Under the pieces are notes generated by a model. It was given only the letters and a program-made list of their open reading frames with translations, was not told the origin of the DNA and did no database searches. The translations under genes were made by a program, and so were the position numbers. Shown in pieces: positions 1 to 5,960 of a DNA stretch of 5,960 bases. The DNA is from Bacteroidales bacterium Bact_20 (GTDB taxonomy: Bacteria > Bacteroidota > Bacteroidia > Bacteroidales > DTU049), in contig LUZL01000235.1 of the NCBI GenBank assembly GCA_001603615.1, positions 1-5,960 on the forward strand, in the 5' to 3' direction. Numbering within the stretch: position 1 is the stretch's first letter; every line of letters begins with the position of its first letter.

Positions 1-84
1 AAAGATTTTATAAAATTATAGTATAATTTTTTTTACAAAATAAAGAATTATTTATAAAATAAAAGGGAAAAATGAAAAAAAATA

Positions 85-103
85 GGGTAGGGAAGGGTAG
101 GGG
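85..103 (+). other. G-rich tract with G-quadruplex form
   Basis: Four G-runs (85-87, 90-92, 95-97, 100-103) are separated by two-base loops TA, AA and TA, which satisfies the usual G3+N1-7 quadruplex pattern on the plus strand. The tract is a tandem near-duplication of a decamer, GGGTAGGGAA at 85-94 followed by GGGTAGGGGA at 95-104, with one mismatch. A fifth GGG lies at 65-67. It sits 12 bp beyond the stop codon of the minus-strand transposase gene, so a transcript reading through that gene would carry the C-rich complement. The motif is plainly visible. Whether it folds or has any role is inference. Confidence 0.7.
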
Positions 104-108
104 ATAAA

Positions 109-126
109 TAAAAGATTAATCTTTTA
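109..126. repeat. Perfect 18-bp palindrome over transposase stop codon
   Basis: TAAAAGATTAATCTTTTA is a perfect palindrome with no spacer, centred on the TAA stop (116-118, minus strand) of the transposase gene. A hairpin would need some central bases as loop, leaving about seven mostly A-T pairs, so it is at best a weak terminator. It could also be part of a mobile element end. The palindrome is certain; the function is not. Confidence 0.4.
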
Positions 127-1123
127 AAATTAATATTGGATTTAATCTTAACTCTATGTAAACATACCATGCCCGCCTGTCTGATGACGCTAGATTAAGC
201 ATCCTACCTATATCCTCAATTAGCTTTTTTAATAAATATTTATGTTTTATAACATACCACATTATGTAGCTCTGCAAATACTTGGTAGCTACTCCTCTGA
301 ATTTACCATTTATCCAATCTACAAATATACCTGTATGCTTATCTATAGCTGATAATCCATATAAATCATCTTTTTTCTTTTTATTATTTACTACAGCCTT
401 TCGCTTATGGTCTGCAATATTAGCTTTTTGCACTTCTTCATCACCATCATTACATATTACTCCATTCTTAGATACTTTATTATTTAAAACTTTCTCTATC
501 TGCGATTGTCTCACCTTTTTAAATCCTACTACATTAAACAACATATTACCACTTCTATCTTGAGTAGTTAATACAGCTACTTTTTGGAGCCTTCTCACTC
601 GAGCAATCAATCTATCTATAGCATTTCTGTTTCTTCTGCCTTTCTCTGAATATTCCATCAGCAACTGCTTTAGTTCTATTATCCCAAAAAAGTTAACATT
701 ATTATCAAAACTTCTAAGGGCAGCAAGTATTCTATGTCTCCAAGCGAAGCTTGTAGGCAAGCTAATGCCTACCTCATCAGCACATTGTTGCAAAGTTTTT
801 TCTTGGAGCATACATTGAATGTAAGCAAGCATTTTTTCTCGTTTTTGAATGTGATATACGAAGGTGCCTGTAGTTACTCTAAAGTTTCTGCCACAATCTT
901 TACAGATGTATAACTGTTGATCTTGCTGTTTACCGTTTTTAATGATGTTACTACTTTCACAATCTGGACAGAGGGGAGCAGCACTTAGAGTTTTTACCTC
1001 TTGATAATCTACAGCATCGGCTTCTTTTTGCAGTAGTAAATTGTAAAGATTATCTAAATATGCCAGGTTCTCCTGTTTGCCCATTGATATGTAATTTTCT
1101 ATGTCGTCTATTATCTGCTTCAT
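116..1123 (-). CDS. IS1595-family-like transposase (ISXO2-like), probably degenerate
   Basis: This 335-residue protein resembles transposases of the IS1595 family, which move insertion sequences by a DDE-type reaction. Residues 52-77 form an N-terminal zinc ribbon (CPDC, then CKDC; Cys52, 55, 74, 77). Residues 111-137 look like the helix-turn-helix region with the family's FAWRHRILAALR. The core begins near GIIE (147-150), and GVATKYLQSY (277-286) matches the conserved C-terminal block of the family. Two of the three expected catalytic acids look altered: the family's EIDE near residue 150 reads ELKQ (Lys152 where Asp is expected), and the later Asn/Glu position aligns by eye to Asp261, with the following conserved Lys replaced by Val268. 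Asp226 in CNDGD is kept. Length is normal for the family and there is no internal stop, so this is either a recently inactivated copy or a divergent subgroup that my alignment misreads. ATG at 1123 is chosen because it follows a good promoter by 19 bp and keeps the whole zinc ribbon. Confidence 0.8.
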   Translation of the reverse strand: MKQIIDDIENYISMGKQENLAYLDNLYNLLLQKEADAVDYQEVKTLSAAPLCPDCESSNIIKNGKQQDQQLYICKDCGRNFRVTTGTFVYHIQKREKMLAYIQCMLQEKTLQQCADEVGISLPTSFAWRHRILAALRSFDNNVNFFGIIELKQLLMEYSEKGRRNRNAIDRLIARVRRLQKVAVLTTQDRSGNMLFNVVGFKKVRQSQIEKVLNNKVSKNGVICNDGDEEVQKANIADHKRKAVVNNKKKKDDLYGLSAIDKHTGIFVDWINGKFRGVATKYLQSYIMWYVIKHKYLLKKLIEDIGRMLNLASSDRRAWYVYIELRLNPILILKD

Positions 1124-1142
1124 AATCGTAATATTTTTTTGA

Positions 1143-1172
1143 CAAAGATATAAATTTTAAAAATTTATCCAA
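1143..1172 (-). promoter_or_regulatory. Bacteroidota-type promoter for the transposase gene
   Basis: On the minus strand, TATCTTTG (1150-1143) is an exact match to the Bacteroidota -7 consensus TAnnTTTG. A TTGG (1172-1169) lies 18 bp upstream as a candidate -33 element. The box ends 19 bp before the ATG at 1123, giving a short leader. A 19-bp AT-only palindrome (1150-1168) fills the spacer. Confidence 0.6.
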
Positions 1173-1204
1173 TATAAATTTAAAAATATTTATTATTTTT
1201 TACA

Positions 1205-1235
1205 TTTTAAAAAGTTTTTATTAAACTTTTTAAAA
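1205..1235 (-). terminator. Perfect 13-bp inverted repeat at the ZIP gene end, possible terminator
   Basis: TTTTAAAAAGTTT (1205-1217) and its exact complement AAACTTTTTAAAA (1223-1235) enclose the five-base loop TTATT. The repeat overlaps the TAA stop (1230-1232) of the minus-strand ZIP gene, so the end of that mRNA would fold into a hairpin. The stem has only one G-C pair and no clean U-tract follows, so termination strength is doubtful. It lies between two genes on the same strand, where a terminator would insulate the transposase gene from the upstream operon. Confidence 0.45.
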
Positions 1236-2033
1236 TACCAAATCTAAAAACATCATTAATACAAATCCTGCTAAAGTAGATAATGTGGCTAACTCATTGT
1301 GTTGATTATTCTGCGATTCTGGTAGTAATTCTTCTATTACTACAAATATCATTGCTCCTGCTGCAAAAGATAATGCGTATGGTAATAATCCTTGTATAAA
1401 ATACACAGCTACAAAGCCAATAATTGCTGATAAAAATTCTACAAATCCAGATAATTGCCCTATAGCAAAAGATTTCCATTTGCTATTACCTTCTTTTAAT
1501 AATGGGAAGGATACTGCTAGCCCTTCGGGAAAATCTTGTATGGCTATACCTATAGTTAATGATATAGCACCTGCTAACCCAACAATGTTATTAGCTTCTA
1601 TTGATGCAAATGCTACTCCTACAGCTAGTCCCTCTGGAATGTTATGAATAATAATGGCTAATACTAAAAGTGTACTTCTTTTTAATTTACTTTTACTTCC
1701 TTCTATATATGGTTTATTCCCCATTGCATGTAGATGCGGTATAGATAGATCTAAAACTTTTATGAATGCTACTCCACATATAAATCCTATGACTGGTGCT
1801 ATCCATACTATTTGTCCTTGTGTACTTACTATTTCTATTGCTGGTAATAGCAATGAAAAAAAACTAGCAGATAGCATTAATCCTGCTGCAAAACCAAGTG
1901 AAATATCCAATATTTTTCTTTGTGGTGATCTTATAAAAAAAACTGATGCAGCACCTAAAGATGTGCCAAGCCATACGAATAGTCCACCTAAACAAACAAG
2001 TATAAAAGGTGATAATCCTAGTAAATATTCCAC
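1230..2033 (-). CDS. ZIP family metal (zinc) transporter, GufA-like
   Basis: This 267-residue integral membrane protein belongs to the ZIP family, which moves Zn2+ and similar divalent metals into the cytoplasm. About eight membrane segments are visible (roughly 9-33, 41-65, 74-95, 120-145, 150-178, 187-213, 218-238, 248-266). The metal-site signatures are complete: HNIPEG in segment 4 (His130, Asn131, Glu134) and QDFPEG in segment 5 (Asp167, Glu170). These pair as in the GufA/BbZIP branch. The 96-118 loop holds His100 and His102, a possible metal-sensing loop. The C-terminal ES...AT...GFVLMMFLD segment is also typical. The start is GTG (2031-2033), since the next Met is at residue 53, after the first membrane segment. 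It begins 5 bp after the stop of the HAD gene, so it is most likely co-transcribed from the promoter at 2764-2794. Zinc is the likely substrate by family; metal preference cannot be read from sequence. Confidence 0.9.
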   Translation of the reverse strand: MEYLLGLSPFILVCLGGLFVWLGTSLGAASVFFIRSPQRKILDISLGFAAGLMLSASFFSLLLPAIEIVSTQGQIVWIAPVIGFICGVAFIKVLDLSIPHLHAMGNKPYIEGSKSKLKRSTLLVLAIIIHNIPEGLAVGVAFASIEANNIVGLAGAISLTIGIAIQDFPEGLAVSFPLLKEGNSKWKSFAIGQLSGFVEFLSAIIGFVAVYFIQGLLPYALSFAAGAMIFVVIEELLPESQNNQHNELATLSTLAGFVLMMFLDLVF

Positions 2034-2038
2034 AATAT

Positions 2039-2749
2039 TTAAATTATTGTTTCTATTATTTTACGATCTATTTTATGATAAAATCTAGATTCTATTTTAT
2101 CTCTATATTCTGTATATTCTTTGTATGCTTCGTCAAATTTCAATCTAGCTTCTATGACTTCGTTATAATTGCCAAGTAACCCCATCACTAATTCACATAT
2201 TTCTCTAACTGCATTTCTATTGCCTGTATTTGCTGTTATGTAATCTATTAGTTCGTTATCTCTGACGTACATTTCAAATAGTGGGCTTGCACTACGTCTT
2301 ACTAAAAAAGAAGTTCCCACTAAATCAGCAGCAGACACATCCAATACATCATCCATAACAAACATTATTTGTGAAGGTTTAATATTAAATTGTTCATTTA
2401 CATGTTGCACTGCTTCTCTAGTATATTTAAATGTAAAATATACTGCGTCGAAATGTTCTCTCTTTGCTAATTGAAAAGCAGATTCATTTACTTGATCTGT
2501 GATAATTCCGATAAATGGTACTTTATTACTAATTCTATATAATGCAAATCTTAAAAGGTTTATGCCCAAACTATCTATTTCATTATATGAGCTGGGAAAC
2601 TCTACACCCTTTTCACCGCTATTAAATACTCCATCCCAGTCTAAAAATATTGCTTGTGTGTTTTCAAGTTTTTTTGCTAATTTATTAGCGGGGGTTAGAA
2701 ATGAACCACCCAAGTTTTCAAATATTTCAGAAATTTTATTAGTATCCAT
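2039..2749 (-). CDS. KdsC-like HAD-superfamily phosphatase
   Basis: This 236-residue protein is a haloacid dehalogenase-type hydrolase most like KdsC/YrbI, the phosphatase that removes phosphate from KDO-8-phosphate in lipopolysaccharide synthesis. Motif I is LDWDGV (Asp37 nucleophile, Asp39), motif II is near Thr84, a lysine at 108 fits motif III, and motif IV is MDDVLD (Asp133, Asp134, Asp137). The later GNRNAVREICELVMG block closely resembles the KdsC tail. There are differences. Motif II reads ITDQ rather than the SGR/TGR of KdsC. There are also extra segments at both ends: about 30 residues before motif I and a charged, Tyr/Glu-rich tail (about 195-230) that may be helical. The fold and phosphatase activity are well supported. 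The substrate is open, and I would not call it kdsC. The ATG at 2749 follows a promoter-like element by 14 bp. It is the first gene of a probable operon with the ZIP transporter. Confidence 0.8.
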   Translation of the reverse strand: MDTNKISEIFENLGGSFLTPANKLAKKLENTQAIFLDWDGVFNSGEKGVEFPSSYNEIDSLGINLLRFALYRISNKVPFIGIITDQVNESAFQLAKREHFDAVYFTFKYTREAVQHVNEQFNIKPSQIMFVMDDVLDVSAADLVGTSFLVRRSASPLFEMYVRDNELIDYITANTGNRNAVREICELVMGLLGNYNEVIEARLKFDEAYKEYTEYRDKIESRFYHKIDRKIIETII

Positions 2750-2763
2750 AAAAAAATTTTTGT

Positions 2764-2794
2764 CAAAATTATAAATTTTTTAATCATTCAGCAA
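2764..2794 (-). promoter_or_regulatory. Promoter for the HAD-ZIP operon
   Basis: TAATTTTG (2771-2764, minus strand) fits TAnnTTTG, and a TTG (2794-2792) lies 20 bp upstream in the -33 position. The -7 box ends 14 bp before the ATG at 2749. It faces away from the Maf promoter, with the two -33 regions only about 7 bp apart. Confidence 0.55.
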
Positions 2795-2801
2795 TCATTT
2801 T

Positions 2802-2835
2802 TTTGTTTTAATTTTTTTAAAAATTTTTAAGTTTG
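2802..2835 (+). promoter_or_regulatory. Promoter for the Maf gene
   Basis: TAAGTTTG (2828-2835) is an exact TAnnTTTG box and TTTG (2802-2805) lies 22 bp upstream. The spacer is made of alternating A and T tracts. The box ends just 11 bp before the ATG at 2847, so the leader would be only a few bases long, close to leaderless. Confidence 0.55.
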
Positions 2836-2846
2836 CAAAAAAATCA

Positions 2847-3464
2847 ATGTCAAATTCTCCTTTACAAAATATTTTATCAGAATTTCAAGTATTATTATGT
2901 TCTAATAGTCCTCGCAGAAAGCAATTACTAACTGGTATGGGAGTAGATTTTATTTTAGTGAACAATGATTTTGATGAAAAAGTAAATACTAACTTACCTC
3001 CACAAGATTTAGTTATTAATTTAAGTGAAGGTAAAAGTTTAGCATATAATAAATTAGCAAAAAAAGAAATTTTGATTACGGTAGATACCATTGTGTGGCA
3101 TAATGAGAAATATATTGGTAAGCCAAAGGATAGAGAAGAGGCAAAATTTATTTTAAATACTTTATCAGGTGATTGGCATGAAGTATATTCTGGTGTTACA
3201 TTGAGAAATCTCAATATAATCCATTCTTTTTTTGATGTTACTAGAGTGAAATTCAAATTATTCTCTACCCAAGAGATAGATTACTATATAGATACTTATC
3301 TACCTTTTGATAAAGCTGGTAGTTATGGTGCTCAAGAATGGTTAGGTTACATTGGAATTGAAAAAATAGAAGGTTCTTTTTTCAATGTTATGGGATTGCC
3401 AACAAATAAGTTATATAAAGAATTATTTAGCTTTGTAAATAAAATTAAATTATCTAATCAATAG
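2847..3464 (+). CDS. maf: Maf family nucleoside triphosphate pyrophosphatase
   Basis: This 205-residue cytoplasmic protein has the full set of Maf motifs. Maf proteins of the YhdE type hydrolyse dTTP, UTP and modified pyrimidine triphosphates to the monophosphate and pyrophosphate, cleaning the nucleotide pool; some are linked to division arrest. Visible motifs are SNSPRRKQLL (19-28, substrate loop), VDTIV with Asp80, GKPKDREEA (91-99), SGDWHEVYSGVTL (107-119) and DKAGSYGAQEW (155-165), followed by IEGSFFNVMGLP (174-185). The family length is about 190-210, so it is complete. The ATG at 2847 is required: the next Met (residue 31) lies after the SPRR loop. The DKAGSYGAQ motif suggests the dTTPase/UTPase (YhdE) group rather than the YceF group; that assignment is inference. 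It is transcribed away from the HAD gene, and its last 7 bp overlap the end of the opposing surface-protein gene. Confidence 0.93.
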   Translation: MSNSPLQNILSEFQVLLCSNSPRRKQLLTGMGVDFILVNNDFDEKVNTNLPPQDLVINLSEGKSLAYNKLAKKEILITVDTIVWHNEKYIGKPKDREEAKFILNTLSGDWHEVYSGVTLRNLNIIHSFFDVTRVKFKLFSTQEIDYYIDTYLPFDKAGSYGAQEWLGYIGIEKIEGSFFNVMGLPTNKLYKELFSFVNKIKLSNQ

Positions 3465-3757
3465 AGCAGAACTTTTTTAGTAGTTATTTTTTCATTATTC
3501 AATAAGATAACTATGTATATTGCTTGATCTAGATTATCATTTAGATGTATTTGAGTTTGGTTATATCCTTCTTTACTAATACCAGTTGTAGTAGCTATTT
3601 GCTGGCCATAGACATTATATAATTTTAATGTATAATCTTGCTCTCCAGGCATTTTGAAAAGTACATTTACTACATTACAACTATTTTGTTGTTCGCAATA
3701 AGCATAAATTATTTCTATATCATTGCCTTGTTTGTTTAAGCAATGTATATTATTGTA
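3458..3757 (-). pseudogene. T9SS type A sorting domain, out of frame with its upstream gene
   Basis: This frame is open from 3757, just after a TAA at 3758-3760, to a TGA at 3458-3460 (99 codons). It encodes the C-terminal T9SS sorting domain expected for the large protein encoded upstream. The core reads YTLKLYNVYGQQI, then GYNQTQIHLND, AIYIVILLNNEK and the basic end TTKKVLLY, which matches the Por secretion tail. In-frame coding extends upstream through CLNKQGNDIEIIYAYC up to the point where the other frame ends, so sequence on both sides is coding-like with no gap between. A separate start at an internal ATG (3650-3652) would give a 64-residue product lacking a signal peptide, which makes no sense for a sorting domain. 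I therefore read it as the displaced 3' end of the 3736-5960 gene, separated by a one-base change within 3736-3757. It overlaps the 3' end of the Maf gene by 7 bp. Confidence 0.75.
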
Positions 3758-5960
3758 TTAGAATAGGTAAAAGAACCATTATAATCAGTTTGTTTTAGTC
3801 TATAAAAGATTACTTCAGAGTTATTATCTCTTTTATAAGGTTTATCAATGTATTGATATGTTTTTATTACATTACTATTACCAGCTCCATCTATTGTAGC
3901 TATTGGTGTCCACAGAGTAATGTTATCATTTAGAGGAATAGAATATTCTATTGTGAAAAAGTCATTATTAATTTCTGAAGCTGTAGCCCAGTTAAGCTCT
4001 ACAGTACTATCTTTGCAATTACCATTAAAAAATAATAATGTTATAGGTAAAGGATGGTCATTTCTAGTGATAGCCCATGGTGAAAAATTAGTTACATTAG
4101 GTACTGTTACATATCTAGGAGTGGTAAGTATAGATGAACTTTGAGCATCTAATGGTGGATATTCCCATTTATTTATTGGTTCTAAGTATCTCTGAGCTAT
4201 CATAGGATTTATAGCTCCACTTAGCGGATCCTCACTAGCAGCCCAACTAAATGTAATATCAGCTATACCGCTACCACCACTCTTGTTTATATACCAAAAT
4301 CTTCTAACTATATTTATAGCATTGCCTGGTGCAGGTGGATCAGGATACAAAGGACTATTTAAATTCAATACTATATTGGGTTTATTAGCATATACTCCAC
4401 TAGCATCTGCTCCACCTGTAGGATATGTACTTACAGATACATTACCTACACCAGCTGTTGTCACTTTAAACTTAAATGGTATGTAAGTACCACTTATACC
4501 AAATGGGAAAATATATTCACCAGTAGCGATAGTGCCAATGTTCCATTGTACTTTACTATTATAATTTTTGTCTAAGGTACTACTAAGTATATATCCATTT
4601 GTTCTAGTAATAGCTGTAGTAGCTGAATTATCTATTATTAATATTTTTTGATTTAGTTCTAATGCTCCATTTGTAAGTGATAAAGCATTTTTGACAGTAG
4701 TATTTATATTTAAGGTTGTCATCACATTATTAAAAATTAAATTATAAAATGTAGTAGATACAGAGCCTGATATATTTTGATTTATTGCTCCATCAAAAAC
4801 AACTGTATTATTGAGGTGTGTAAATAAATCATTATTTGTCCAGTTGCCAGCAATATTCATAGTATTGCCACCAGTATTCCATGTGCCTGCTGTAATAGTG
4901 AAATTATTATCACAGTCTATAGCTCCATTTTGAGTCTTTACCTTACCAGCAGCATTACATTCTACATTATAAAATTTCTTTCCTGAGCCATTACCGCCAG
5001 TATTTATTGTTCCATTATTAGTATCAAATATTACAGTACCATTACCTGCATTGAAAGTGCCATTTGTATTATCCCAATTTCTACCACACTTAAGGGTAGC
5101 ATTTCCTACCATCGTCAATGTACCATTATTTATTACATCTTCTTCACAATCTATGGTTATGTTATTTGCAATAGATACACTAGCAGCCGAAGCTATAGAA
5201 AGTGTTTTACATGTGCCCGTAGTAGATGAATAATTGTTAGGATAGGTAGAGCAGCCATTAGGTATTATAGCATCTAGGGCTGGAGTAGGAACTATACCAC
5301 ACCAATTCGCTGCATTATGCCAATTGCCATCTCCTGCATTTCCAGTCCATATCATCTGACCAGTTACTGTAACTTGCCTACATCCACTTGCCCATTGGCT
5401 AGTGCCACAGGTTGGGGTACCACTAGGTGTTATATATACTGCATATGTTCTATTACCGGTTAACCCACTTGGAGGATTATAACTACTACTAGTAGCACCA
5501 GCTATAGCTGTCCAGCCAGAAGTACTAGAGCCACTAGGGCAACTAACTATGCCATCTTGATAATACCATTGATATACAAAAGATCCAGATCCAATAGGTA
5601 ATACAGCCATAGTAATATTTGCTGGGTCGCCACTATAGCAAATAGTCTCATCACCACTAGCAACACTACCATAATTAATTGGAGGTAAAACTGTAACAGA
5701 TACAGTCGTAGTTCCTGTACAACCTGCTGCACTGGTGCCTGTTACTGTGTATGTCGTCGTTGCACTTGGTGTAACTGTTTTACTGGATCCAGTACCTAAA
5801 CTATGAGACCAATTGTATGTACTTGCTCCGCCTGCTGTCAATACTGATGTTGCTCCATTACATATTGATGTAGGGCTAGCTGATGCTGTTACCGTAGAAT
5901 TATCAAAAGTAATAACTACTTGATCAGTGCAAGTGACACCATATGTAGAAGTAACATTCC
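3736..5960 (-). CDS. Large secreted/surface protein with Ig-like modules, 5' partial
   Basis: About 740 residues are visible; the frame is open to the right edge at 5960, so the N-terminus and signal peptide lie outside. An apparent start at 5841 is an internal TTG, since coding-like sequence (TSTYGVTCTDQVVITFDN) continues in frame before it. In order: an Ig/PKD-like module (about 5930-5684); a second Ig-like module with ETICYSGDP and QWYYQDG (about 5679-5359); a WTG...GNWHNAANWC...VP segment (about 5352-5245); a Gly/Asn/Thr-rich, beta-helix-like stretch (about 5244-4580) with two copies of a NW...TVxFD...FYN unit; a beta-rich region (about 4560-4057); and a fibronectin-like module LPITLLFFNG...LNWATASEINNDFFTIEYS...FYRLKQTDYNGSFTYSN (about 4056-3751). 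This architecture is common in very large Bacteroidota adhesins exported by T9SS. The frame stops at TAA (3736-3738), before the sorting domain, which follows in the -1 frame. The specific ligand is unknown. Confidence 0.8.
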   Translation of the reverse strand, partial: NVTSTYGVTCTDQVVITFDNSTVTASASPTSICNGATSVLTAGGASTYNWSHSLGTGSSKTVTPSATTTYTVTGTSAAGCTGTTTVSVTVLPPINYGSVASGDETICYSGDPANITMAVLPIGSGSFVYQWYYQDGIVSCPSGSSTSGWTAIAGATSSSYNPPSGLTGNRTYAVYITPSGTPTCGTSQWASGCRQVTVTGQMIWTGNAGDGNWHNAANWCGIVPTPALDAIIPNGCSTYPNNYSSTTGTCKTLSIASAASVSIANNITIDCEEDVINNGTLTMVGNATLKCGRNWDNTNGTFNAGNGTVIFDTNNGTINTGGNGSGKKFYNVECNAAGKVKTQNGAIDCDNNFTITAGTWNTGGNTMNIAGNWTNNDLFTHLNNTVVFDGAINQNISGSVSTTFYNLIFNNVMTTLNINTTVKNALSLTNGALELNQKILIIDNSATTAITRTNGYILSSTLDKNYNSKVQWNIGTIATGEYIFPFGISGTYIPFKFKVTTAGVGNVSVSTYPTGGADASGVYANKPNIVLNLNSPLYPDPPAPGNAINIVRRFWYINKSGGSGIADITFSWAASEDPLSGAINPMIAQRYLEPINKWEYPPLDAQSSSILTTPRYVTVPNVTNFSPWAITRNDHPLPITLLFFNGNCKDSTVELNWATASEINNDFFTIEYSIPLNDNITLWTPIATIDGAGNSNVIKTYQYIDKPYKRDNNSEVIFYRLKQTDYNGSFTYSNTIIYIA
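4726..5085 (-). repeat. Two diverged copies of a ~42-residue repeat in the surface protein
   Basis: Copy one (5085-4954) runs GRNWDNT...GTVIFDTNN...KKFYNVECN. Copy two (4848-4726) runs GNWTNND...NTVVFDGAINQNISG...TTFYNLIFNN. They share a GxxW start, a TVxFD strand and an FYNxxxN end, with a more variable stretch between. They are similar at protein level only and are typical of repeated beta-strand units in surface adhesins. Confidence 0.5.

Noticed and set aside
1..84. Possible RNA gene or origin in the AT-rich left edge
   Set aside because: I see only A/T runs, with no cloverleaf, no repeated box of DnaA type and no coding frame.
1654..2088. 144-residue plus-strand frame opposite the ZIP gene
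   Set aside because: It is antisense to a gene with clear family motifs, has no recognisable domain, and spans the HAD-ZIP junction.
3458..3652. Independent 64-residue gene
   Set aside because: It starts in the middle of a continuous coding frame, has no signal peptide or promoter, and is the typical end of a T9SS cargo protein. It is better read as the displaced 3' end of the neighbouring gene.
3736..3757. Programmed -1 ribosomal frameshift
   Set aside because: CTTAAAC resembles a slippery site but lies in the wrong frame, the first base does not fit, and the zero-frame stop overlaps it. I also see no obvious downstream stem.
4726..5085. CRISPR-like or tandem DNA repeat in the surface-protein gene
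   Set aside because: The repetition is at the protein level, with diverged nucleotides and no uniform repeat-spacer spacing.
5547..5732. Short minus-strand open frame rich in Leu, Val and Tyr
   Set aside because: It lies wholly inside the surface-protein gene in another frame, and its hydrophobic composition follows from the repetitive Thr/Ser/Gly codons of the real frame.

Overview
The window reads as a low-GC (about 30% by eye) chromosomal segment of a member of the Bacteroidota. Three things point there. First, there is a large surface protein of Ig-like and repeat modules followed by a type IX secretion system (T9SS) type A C-terminal sorting domain. Second, promoters fit the Bacteroidota TTG...TAnnTTTG pattern upstream of three genes. 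Third, starts lack a clear Shine-Dalgarno sequence. No species can be named from the sequence alone.

Layout, left to right. Positions 1-115 are AT-rich and gene-free except for a striking G-rich tract with G-quadruplex form (85-103). Positions 116-1123 (minus) encode an IS1595-family-like transposase with an intact zinc ribbon but doubtful catalytic residues. A short AT-rich gap (1124-1229) carries its promoter and a perfect hairpin that overlaps the stop of the next gene. Positions 1230-2749 (minus) look like a two-gene operon: a KdsC-like HAD-superfamily phosphatase, then, 5 bp later, a GufA-type ZIP metal transporter. A divergent promoter region (2750-2846) separates that operon from a Maf nucleotide pyrophosphatase gene on the plus strand (2847-3464). 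The Maf gene runs tail-to-tail into, and overlaps by 7 bp, the 3' end of a large secreted or surface protein gene that occupies the rest of the window on the minus strand and runs off its right edge.

The most notable observation is in that last gene. The main frame stops at 3736, just after a fibronectin-like module, and the T9SS sorting domain continues without interruption in the -1 frame to 3458. As read here, the sorting signal is cut off from the protein it should export, by a real frameshift or by a sequence error.

The genes do not form one pathway. Maf (nucleotide housekeeping), HAD phosphatase and ZIP (metal uptake) are ordinary cell functions, flanked by a probably decayed mobile element on one side and a cell-surface adhesin-type gene on the other. 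I found no CRISPR array, tRNA, rRNA or recognisable defence system, and I do not see strong evidence of an undescribed system here.
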